Assembly: GCA_934692485.1 (NCBI GenBank) | Contig: CAKUTX010000001.1 | Location: 248,001 to 312,000, forward strand | Length of the DNA: 64,000 nt | Reading direction: 5' to 3' | Source: an uncultured Candidatus Melainabacteria bacterium | GTDB taxonomy: Bacteria > Cyanobacteriota > Vampirovibrionia > Gastranaerophilales > Gastranaerophilaceae | In this document: piece by piece, positions 45,375-51,603 of the stretch | Layout of the letters: every line of letters starts with the position of its first letter | How positions within the stretch are numbered: position 1 is the first letter of the stretch | The notes under the pieces: model-generated | What the model was told of the DNA's origin: nothing | Databases searched by the model: none | Seen by the model: the letters and a program-made list of their open reading frames with translations, nothing else | Program-made: the position numbers and the translations under genes

Positions 45375-46124
45375 TTGCATAAAATTTCTTTCGCCTTTCG
45401 GATAACACAAATTTGGATAATTTCTTCTTAAAAGACAAAGTTCATCATCAGAAAAATCCATTTTTTCAATAATATTAAAACCTATTTTTGAATTTTGCTT
45501 TAACTCAGGGAGTAAATCAATAAACAAACCTTTATATTTTGTAGCCATATTTGAAGCGAAATCTGATCCACCAACCCAAGGATCAACAACAATTGTTTTT
45601 CTTAAATCTTTTCCATCAAACATTGAACCGTCTTTATTAAACAAACAAACAACATGGTCGCACCAATCACCATTTGCCGTTATTCCAGCAATATACACAT
45701 TTTCAACTCCATTCATGCGCAATATCGAAGCCGCGAGAGAAGTATCTTCTCCACAATTTCCAAGTTTTTCATACTTAAACATTCCTAAAATATTACGTAC
45801 CCCAGCAAACTTATCCTTTTTGCCAATATTCCATTCTGAACGAGCTCTATTCATTCTTTTAACCAAATTTTTATACCAAGAAAAAAACTTTACTAATCTT
45901 TGTTCTTCAGGCAGCTTTGGATAATATCTGTTTACAAGAGTTTGGCTACTAAACCTATCAAAAACCTTAGGATTATTATCTGCCAACTTAGTAATCGTCG
46001 GAGCTATATGAGTCGTAGAAAGATGAGAAAACGAACGCACTTTTCGAGAAACCCATTGCGCATCTTTGATTTGTGGAGAACGAGCGGTAAAAGTTAGATT
46101 ATTGTTTGAAAAAATTTCATTCAT
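45354..46124 (-). CDS. Papain/transglutaminase-like cysteine hydrolase candidate
   Basis: 256 aa from MNEIFSNNN (TAGGTG upstream). A Cys-His-Asp triad in the right order is visible: GNCGEDTSLAASIL with Cys124 at a helix start, CDHVVCLFN with His157, and IVVDPWVGG with Asp181. This pattern is typical of transglutaminase-like and papain-fold enzymes, including bacterial effectors. The N-terminus (NLTFTARSPQI) has no signal peptide and recalls the FKG-type heads of other proteins here. Substrate unknown; protease, amidase and cross-linker are all possible. Confidence 0.65.
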   Translation of the reverse strand: MNEIFSNNNLTFTARSPQIKDAQWVSRKVRSFSHLSTTHIAPTITKLADNNPKVFDRFSSQTLVNRYYPKLPEEQRLVKFFSWYKNLVKRMNRARSEWNIGKKDKFAGVRNILGMFKYEKLGNCGEDTSLAASILRMNGVENVYIAGITANGDWCDHVVCLFNKDGSMFDGKDLRKTIVVDPWVGGSDFASNMATKYKGLFIDLLPELKQNSKIGFNIIEKMDFSDDELCLLRRNYPNLCYPKGERNFMQKNEPLN

Positions 46125-46206
46125 ACACCTAAAATAAAACACGTAAAAAAAATTTTTGATAAAAAAATAAAAATATTTACATATTAAAAAAAATTAAATA
46201 AAAGGG

Positions 46207-46235
46207 TTGCAAAAAAAAATTCAGCATATTATAAT
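46207..46235 (+). promoter_or_regulatory. tRNA-Asp promoter
   Basis: -35 TTGCAA (46207-46212), 17-nt spacer, -10 TATAAT (46230-46235); the tRNA begins 33 nt further on. Confidence 0.75.
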
Positions 46236-46268
46236 AAATCTTGTCGAAAGACACAAACAACACAATAT

Positions 46269-46346
46269 GGGAGCGTAGCTCAGTTTGGTTAGAGCGCATG
46301 CCTGTCACGCATGAGGTCGCGAGTTCGAGCCTCGTCGTTCCCGCCA
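46269..46346 (+). tRNA. tRNA-Asp (anticodon GTC)
   Basis: Acceptor GGGAGCG pairs with CGTTCCC (one G-U); the anticodon loop reads CCTGTCACG; the T loop is GTTCGAGC; the discriminator is G and the CCA end is encoded (46344-46346). It decodes GAC/GAT. Single gene with its own promoter and terminator. Confidence 0.97.
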
Positions 46347-46349
46347 TTT
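46329..46349 (+). repeat. tRNA-Asp 3' end, member 1 of a 21-bp direct repeat
   Basis: The last 18 nt of the tRNA plus three following T are repeated exactly at 46546-46566, 217 bp away. Such duplication is how tyrosine-recombinase att sites appear after integration. Confidence 0.85.
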
Positions 46350-46352
46350 AAC

Positions 46353-46384
46353 AAAAAAGAAGTCCGATTGTCGGACTTTTTTTG
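46353..46384 (+). terminator. Terminator after tRNA-Asp
   Basis: AGTCCGA, loop TTG, TCGGACT, then a T run. Confidence 0.9.
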
Positions 46385-46545
46385 TTTGAATTGCAGAATG
46401 CATTAGAGGTGAGAACTCTGCAAGGCAAAGCCTTGCTTAATAGTTCGAGCGAGGAACAAGCAGAGGGCGAAGGCTTGAATGCGGAATAAATAAAATTTAT
46501 GTAGCATTCAACCGCAGACCCGTTTAATGCGAGCGACTCAAGACG
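46385..46545. other. Non-coding insert between the two tRNA-end repeats
   Basis: 161 nt without a supportable ORF. It has a perfect 7-bp hairpin, GCAAGGC-AAA-GCCTTGC (46420-46436), and an inverted TTGAATGC/GCATTCAA pair (46475-46482, 46504-46511). It is richer in G+C than the neighbours. Possibly a mobile-element scar or a decayed tRNA copy. Confidence 0.6.
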
Positions 46546-46566
46546 GCCTCGTCGTTCCCGCCATTT
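46546..46566 (+). repeat. Second copy of the tRNA-Asp 3' end
   Basis: Exact 21-bp match to 46329-46349, including encoded CCA, followed by its own hairpin (46568-46592, AAAAGAACC with GGTTCTTTT). Confidence 0.85.
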
Positions 46567-46567
46567 T

Positions 46568-46597
46568 AAAAGAACCCTTAAATGGTTCTTTTTTTGT
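46568..46597 (+). terminator. Terminator after the duplicated tRNA end
   Basis: AAAAGAACC and GGTTCTTTT around a 7-nt loop, followed by further T residues. Confidence 0.8.
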
Positions 46598-46703
46598 TTT
46601 TAAATCGGCTCGACTCTTCTCGCCTGTTGTATTTTATCGAGTGGTTTAATTATAACAGATGGTGCGATTATTTTGTGGAATTGGCATTGTTAGGGCGTTT
46701 TAG

Positions 46704-46883
46704 GGGTTTAAAGTAATCAAACCATTTGTCATTCAAAACGGTCAAAGTGGACAAAAGTTGGTTTCTGTTTTTGCAAAACCATATAATGACAGAGCAAAGG
46801 TTATTGAACAATTTTTCTTAGAATTCCACGAAGAATTAGAAAAGGGCATTGTAAAGAAAAAGTTACAATTCAACCATTTATAA
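46704..46883 (+). pseudogene. 59-codon gene remnant without a start codon
   Basis: An open frame bounded by TAG at 46701 and TAA at 46881, with no ATG. It encodes a clearly protein-like sequence: GFKVIKPFVIQNG, GQKLVSVFAKPYND, KVIEQFFLEFHEEL, ending KLQFNHL. Third-position usage is AT-rich like real genes here. I interpret it as the C-terminal end of a deleted gene, left when the island beside tRNA-Asp was rearranged. Confidence 0.6.
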
Positions 46884-46904
46884 TGGCAATTTTTTATAAT
46901 GATT

Positions 46905-46927
46905 TGTTTTAATACATACGTAGGTAC
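46905..46927 (+). promoter_or_regulatory. Leader motif, copy 3, before the ART-like gene
   Basis: TGTTTTAATACATACGTAGG plus TAC, 27 nt before the ATG; it matches the leaders of the 28863-29669 and 41345-42130 genes. A TATAAT lies just upstream at 46895-46900, but the upstream promoter module with CATAG repeats is absent. Confidence 0.65.
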
Positions 46928-46954
46928 TTTTGCAAATTACGGAAGCTAGGTAGA

Positions 46955-48361
46955 ATGTTAAATATTAATCAAAGTTATAAAAAAACTCAAACAAAACCAA
47001 GTATTGAATTTAAAGGTTTATCTGATGGAAATAAACCTCAAGTAACAATGAGGGAAAATGAAAAAACTCAAACAAAACCAAGTACAAAAGATAAGATTAT
47101 ACTAGGAACAACTTTAACAGCTCTAGCCGCTTTAGGGATATATCTTGCAACAAGAGGAAAGAAAAAAATTAATATACCTAACGAAGTTGAACAACCATTA
47201 ACTAAATCTAAAGAAGAAGTAAAAACTATGATGACAATGACTGAAGATGCTCAGTCTTATTATACTCAAACTTTAGAACATTGTAATGGCAATGTGTCAG
47301 TTAGTGTTAATGACAAAAAATCAAAAGAGCTTGAAGATATGGCTCAATTCTATAAAAAACAAGAACAAGCAAGTTCTAAACCTTTAGAGTTTACCAGCAA
47401 AACAACTGTTGAAGATGGTAATAGGGTTGTAAGATTATACGATGAACAAGGCAACGTATTACAAGAAGAAACATTTATACGTACTGGCGACTTAGAAAAA
47501 AGATATGTAACTAAATATGATAGAAATACTAATATAGAAACTTCATATTCTGAGTTCTGTAATTTTTTCATAAAAAAAATAAAAGGTGATTATATAATTG
47601 AGGAGATAACAATACCAGACCCTATCAGATTAAAAGGTTATACTTATGACGAAGCAATAAAACTATCTGAAAAGTATGAAAAAATGTCAGTAGAAGAATT
47701 GCAAGCCTTAAGAACTGCCATTTTACATCAAGGAAACCCACAAAACACTTCCGAACTAGAATTTAGGTTTATTGAAAGCTACTTAGATGCCGCCAAGAAG
47801 GATATTCCTTTAACATCTAAAGCTACTCAAATTAAAGAACACCATTACGTACATGGGTGGAATCATTTGTATCGAAATGTTGATGAAAAAAATACTGGCA
47901 AAACAAGGGCGGATTTTACAAAGGAAGAATTAAGAAATATGTCAGATGATAAATATGATGAAATATCGAATAATACTGATAACAAAAGACTTCTTGAAAA
48001 TATGAGAAAAATTGACAAGGAAATGTCTGAATTGCCACCATTAGAAAAAGATTGTGTATTTTATCGCGGGGTTGGTCAAAAACATGTACCTAGCATTATG
48101 AATGGCAATATTGGAGACGTAGTAATTCCAGATAACGGATATGCGTACTACGGATTTAATAGAAGTTTAGCAAATGAATTTAGTGGTGGAGTTATTTTAG
48201 AGGTAAAAACTCCAAAAGGTGCGAGAATATCCAGAAATATGGAACATGATGGTGAAGCAGTATTCCCTCGAAATGCAGAATACAAAATATTATCTAAAGC
48301 ACAAACTCCTGATGGCGAATGGAGAATCGAGTTAGAATATTTATTACCTAAAAAACAGTAG
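46955..48361 (+). CDS. Membrane-anchored ADP-ribosyltransferase-like protein
   Basis: 468 aa. Head with a 27-codon tandem duplication (KTQTKPS twice; 23-bp identical at 46981-47003 and 47062-47084) and SIEFKG; one membrane helix (~48-66, ILGTTLTALAALGIYLATRG); a helical middle; then a C-terminal ART-fold domain: CVFYRGVG (Arg371), GDVVIPDNGYAYYGF, ANEFSGGVILEVKTPKGARI, and DGEAVFPRNAEYKIL (Glu434). In R-S-E toxins the expected STS is here YYG (398-400) and the ExE is DGE (432-434), so the active site is altered. ARTs move ADP-ribose from NAD+ to a target. No immunity gene or secretion apparatus adjoins. It lies in the tRNA-adjacent accessory stretch. Enzymatic activity is uncertain. Confidence 0.75.
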   Translation: MLNINQSYKKTQTKPSIEFKGLSDGNKPQVTMRENEKTQTKPSTKDKIILGTTLTALAALGIYLATRGKKKINIPNEVEQPLTKSKEEVKTMMTMTEDAQSYYTQTLEHCNGNVSVSVNDKKSKELEDMAQFYKKQEQASSKPLEFTSKTTVEDGNRVVRLYDEQGNVLQEETFIRTGDLEKRYVTKYDRNTNIETSYSEFCNFFIKKIKGDYIIEEITIPDPIRLKGYTYDEAIKLSEKYEKMSVEELQALRTAILHQGNPQNTSELEFRFIESYLDAAKKDIPLTSKATQIKEHHYVHGWNHLYRNVDEKNTGKTRADFTKEELRNMSDDKYDEISNNTDNKRLLENMRKIDKEMSELPPLEKDCVFYRGVGQKHVPSIMNGNIGDVVIPDNGYAYYGFNRSLANEFSGGVILEVKTPKGARISRNMEHDGEAVFPRNAEYKILSKAQTPDGEWRIELEYLLPKKQ

Positions 48362-48613
48362 CAGATGCAAACACAAGAATTCCGAACGGGAAATATTATC
48401 TTACAACCTACCACATAACATTTTCTACAGAAATCAAATTTAATTTTGAAAATCAAAACAACGTCACCAATTGCACCACGCATATAAATGGAAGCAATGT
48501 AACAGGTGGATAGTTGTTGAATAAATAATATTTTTGTTATAATATTGCTGAAAATTCTCAAGCTATGTGTTACAAATAATCAAACCATGTGTTACTTTAC
48601 ACCTGTCTTGGAT

Positions 48614-48730
48614 TTACTCCACACTCCCAGAGTTTCGCAAAAGCAACACATCTGCAGCTTGCACCATCTGCTCGATCTCTGGGCTAACTTCGTGTCGTCT
48701 GGAGTTTACAGTCCAATTTGGATTTGCAAG
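48614..48730 (-). pseudogene. 38-codon gene remnant
   Basis: An open frame after an in-frame TAA, without a start codon, giving NPNWTVNSRRHEVSPEIEQ and then MVQAADVLLLRNSGSVE. It is GC-richer and more protein-like than its surroundings. I do not recognise the parent. Around it, 48362-48851 holds no intact gene. Confidence 0.4.
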
Positions 48731-48851
48731 AATTTATATATTTTTCTAATTCTAGGCTAACAAAGGCTAATTTTTCGAAATGATATTTAAGTTTCAACAA
48801 ATACTGTGAACTTATGAGTGATTTAAAACCAAAGCTTAAAAAATAGTAAAA

Positions 48852-49178
48852 TCATAATAGCGGATTGCTTAACGCAATAAAAAGCAGATACAGTATAGTA
48901 CACAATATTATTATTAATGTAATATCTGCAAGTATAATTATCCAATCTTTTTGTATTTTATTTTTTGAAAATATTTTAATTAAAAATATAATTATGTGTT
49001 CAACTATACTTATTGGCATAAGAAGAATTGTAATAAGAACAGATGTGCCAAGTAACATTTCAAAAAATACATTATTTTCATATAAAGGAATTATTGCAAT
49101 TAATAAAAATGATACAATTAACAAAATAAGTATAACTATTGTTGATATAAAAAAACATTTATCTACTTTATTAAACAT
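48852..49178 (-). CDS. Small hydrophobic membrane protein
   Basis: 108 aa with three or four membrane helices (~8-30, ~38-60, ~58-72, ~82-105), Ile/Leu-rich, no conserved motif seen. Codon content is extremely AT-rich, as usual for membrane genes here. The opposite strand has a shadow frame of equal length, but this one has a promoter: extended -10 TGCTATAAT, with the ATG 6 nt after the box, so probably leaderless. It is the last gene of the accessory stretch beside tRNA-Asp. Confidence 0.55.
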   Translation of the reverse strand: MFNKVDKCFFISTIVILILLIVSFLLIAIIPLYENNVFFEMLLGTSVLITILLMPISIVEHIIIFLIKIFSKNKIQKDWIIILADITLIIILCTILYLLFIALSNPLL

Positions 49179-49184
49179 ATATGC

Positions 49185-49193
49185 ATTATAGCA
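49185..49193 (-). promoter_or_regulatory. Extended -10 promoter of the 108-aa membrane gene
   Basis: On the minus strand TGCTATAAT, then six bases, then the ATG at 49178. No clear -35, which extended -10 promoters do not need. Confidence 0.5.
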
Positions 49194-49285
49194 TCAATTT
49201 AGGTTTATTGTCTGCTTATAAAATGGTTTAACAAAAAATACATTTACCCTTTGCCAAATGTAATAAATCTTAGAGCAAGTTTTAT

Positions 49286-49313
49286 ATCAATGTAATTAAT
49301 AAATTACATTGAT
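49286..49313. other. Perfect 12-bp inverted repeat
   Basis: ATCAATGTAATT and AATTACATTGAT around AATA. No T tract follows; a GC-richer stretch (GGCTGGCGGCC) comes next. Either a terminator for the minus-strand acetyltransferase or an operator. Confidence 0.6.
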
Positions 49314-49371
49314 GGCTGGCGGCCTCTCACCTCCAAGTTTTCACATTAACGGATTATAGTTAATCGAAATG

Positions 49372-49806
49372 CTATTCTTCATAAATCATTTGTTCATATG
49401 CAAGAGGTACAAAACCTTGGCGTTTATATATTTCTATAGCCTTTTTATTGTTAGGACAGAATTCTAAACGAAGTCGTGCTGTATTAGAATTTTCTTTTAA
49501 AAATTTGAAGAAATGACTTCCAATGCCTTTTGACCGAAATTCCGGTAATATATAAATTTCATCTATCCACAAGACAGTACCTCCAGCTTCTTGAGAATAT
49601 GTTTTAGCTAAGAGGGCGTATCCGGCACGTTCTCCGTCTTGTTCAAAAATATAGCACTGAGCAAAGTTCTCTGAATTCATCAACTCATCAAAAGTTTTTA
49701 TTATATTGGCTTCTGGAATACTATGCAATACTGCTTCTGAGCTGTAAAAATCTTTCACTGATTTAATATAAAATTCTTTATCGGAAATATTAATTTTTCT
49801 AATCAT
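49372..49806 (-). CDS. GNAT family N-acetyltransferase
   Basis: 144 aa. The acetyl-CoA-binding motif A is IYILPEFRSKGIGSHFFKFL (R-x-x-G-x-G), preceded by the AGYALLAKTY strand and followed by LRLEFCPNNKKAIEIYKRQGFVPL. Substrate unknown. The ATG overlaps the stop of the EamA transporter gene by 4 nt (ATGA), so it is co-translated with it; the pair may act on the same small molecule. Confidence 0.88.
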   Translation of the reverse strand: MIRKINISDKEFYIKSVKDFYSSEAVLHSIPEANIIKTFDELMNSENFAQCYIFEQDGERAGYALLAKTYSQEAGGTVLWIDEIYILPEFRSKGIGSHFFKFLKENSNTARLRLEFCPNNKKAIEIYKRQGFVPLAYEQMIYEE

Positions 49807-50711
49807 AAGGAAATCTTAGCATGAAAATTTTTGAAGTTTATTTTTTTTGAAATTACCATAAATACTCCGAATAAAATTAATAATACTCCGATAGAAATTC
49901 TGAGAGTAAGGTTTTCGTGAAAAAATAAAATTCCAAAAAATATTGCGGTCAAAGGCTCCAACGCTCCTAAAATAGCAGTGTTTGTAGAGCCGATTAATTG
50001 TATTGCAATGGTGATTGTTTCAAGTGAAATAATCGTCGGGAATAGTGCAAGTCCTATCGTAAACAGCCATTGTGCCGGAGTTGTTAAAATTTGCAACTGT
50101 GTGCAGAATTTTAAATTTACGATGTAGACGAGCAACCCAAAAAGCATTACATAAAAACTCATTCTTGCGCTGTCCATATTTTTTATTGCTTTAATATTCT
50201 TGACCCCGACTATATAGAGTGCGTACAAAAGAGCAGAGGTCAAAACAATTACAACTCCCTTTAAATTAAGAGTTGAACTGGTTTCTCCCCTATATAAAAG
50301 TAGTATTCCGGCAGACGTTAAGATAATTGCACCAATTGTTGTTTTTGTAACTTTTTCTTTGAAAAATATTGCCATTATTACTGCTACAATCACTGGATAT
50401 ATAAACAAAATTGTGCAAGCAATTCCAGCTTCGATATAATGAAATGCTTCAAAAAGAGTTAACGAAGATAATGAGAAAAATATTCCTAAAAAGAAAAGAG
50501 GCATTAATTCATTTTTATTAACTTTAAGCGATATTTTTTTGAATATTTTTAACCAAATAAAATATAATATTACAGCAAAAAAGTATCTGTAAAATAAAAC
50601 CGAATTCACTCCAACACCTTCGGAATAAATGGGTAATGCGAATAATGGGTTCATTCCATAACTTGTTGAGGCAAGTATTCCGTTTAAAATTCCTTTTGTA
50701 TTCTTATTCAT
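49803..50711 (-). CDS. EamA/DMT-family transporter
   Basis: 302 aa with ten membrane helices in two homologous halves of the drug/metabolite transporter superfamily; PVIVAVIMAIFFKEKVTK and LEPLTAIFFGILFFHENLT end the first and second EamA repeats. These commonly export amino acids or metabolites. The substrate is not inferable. First gene of a two-gene operon with the GNAT acetyltransferase. Confidence 0.87.
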   Translation of the reverse strand: MNKNTKGILNGILASTSYGMNPLFALPIYSEGVGVNSVLFYRYFFAVILYFIWLKIFKKISLKVNKNELMPLFFLGIFFSLSSLTLFEAFHYIEAGIACTILFIYPVIVAVIMAIFFKEKVTKTTIGAIILTSAGILLLYRGETSSTLNLKGVVIVLTSALLYALYIVGVKNIKAIKNMDSARMSFYVMLFGLLVYIVNLKFCTQLQILTTPAQWLFTIGLALFPTIISLETITIAIQLIGSTNTAILGALEPLTAIFFGILFFHENLTLRISIGVLLILFGVFMVISKKINFKNFHAKISL

Positions 50712-50944
50712 AAATCTTTACCAGTGTTAAAGATTTTAGCAAATATTTGACAAAAACTCAATAGAATTGAAAAATCCTATTGAGTAATTTTTTTAACTTT
50801 ATTTCTTTCTTTAGTTCATTTAAAAGTCAAATAGTCATCTAAAGGATGGTATATTCTGGAATATTTTTATAGATAAATATTTAAACATCATTACTCTATG
50901 GACTAATTTTGTGATATTATTTTGAGCAAAGGAAGTTTTTGTTT

Positions 50945-51523
50945 ATGACAGAAAAAGATAAAATGCTTAATGGAGAATTATATGATGCTTTTTTTGATAA
51001 AGAATTGGCAGATGATAGAATGATGGCAAAATGTTTGTGTCACAAATATAATTCTCTTTCTCCAGACAAATTACTAGAGAGAAAATCTTTACTAAAACAG
51101 CTTTTGGGAAAAACAAAAGAAAATTTTTATATAGAGCAAAATTTTTGGTGTGATTATGGTTATAATATTGAGATTGGAGAAAATTTTTATGCAAATCATG
51201 ATTGTGTAATGCTTGATCCCGCTAAAATAATTTTTGGTGACAACGTTTTTGTTGCACCTCAATGTGGATTTTATACAGCCGGTCATCCCATAAATGTTGA
51301 TGAGAGAAATTCCGGATTGGAATACGCATATCCTATAATCGTTGGTAACAATGTGTGGTTTGGTGCACATGTATCTGTAATGCCGGGGGTTACAATTGGG
51401 GATAATGTTGTAATTGGTGCCGGAAGTGTTGTGACAAAAGATATTCCCTCAAACGTAGTTGCAGTTGGAAATCCGTGCAAAGTTCTACGCGAAATAACTG
51501 AAAAAGATAAAATGAAAAAATAA
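50945..51523 (+). CDS. maa: Maltose/galactoside O-acetyltransferase-type hexapeptide protein
   Basis: 192 aa from MTEKDKMLNG, AAAGGAAG upstream. The N-terminal Maa-type segment (MLNGELYDAFFDKELADDR...CHKYN) leads into a left-handed beta-helix: NIEIGENFYANHDCVMLD, FYTAGHPIN with the catalytic His, and IGDNVVIGAGSVVTKDIPSNVVAVGNPCKVLR. It transfers acetyl from acetyl-CoA to a sugar hydroxyl. Symbol by family resemblance; NodL/LacA-like specificity is equally possible. Own terminator at 51551-51584. Confidence 0.88.
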   Translation: MTEKDKMLNGELYDAFFDKELADDRMMAKCLCHKYNSLSPDKLLERKSLLKQLLGKTKENFYIEQNFWCDYGYNIEIGENFYANHDCVMLDPAKIIFGDNVFVAPQCGFYTAGHPINVDERNSGLEYAYPIIVGNNVWFGAHVSVMPGVTIGDNVVIGAGSVVTKDIPSNVVAVGNPCKVLREITEKDKMKK

Positions 51524-51550
51524 TATATATTTTGATAATTCGATAACAAC

Positions 51551-51584
51551 AAAACAACAAGCGGTTTTATATGCTTGTTGTTTT
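51551..51584. terminator. Terminator of the acetyltransferase gene
   Basis: AAAACAACAAGC and GCTTGTTGTTTT, 12-bp stem, then GTTTTGTT. It sits between convergent genes. Confidence 0.85.
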
Positions 51585-51603
51585 GTTTTGTTCATAAAAT
51601 TGT

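Noticed and set aside
46500..46566. Second functional tRNA-Asp
   Set aside because: Only the 3' tail is conserved; acceptor 5' strand, D arm and anticodon arm cannot be formed.
48865..49191. 108-aa + strand frame opposite the small membrane gene
   Set aside because: Same length by chance in AT-rich DNA; no promoter or ribosome site, whereas the minus-strand frame has an extended -10 box.
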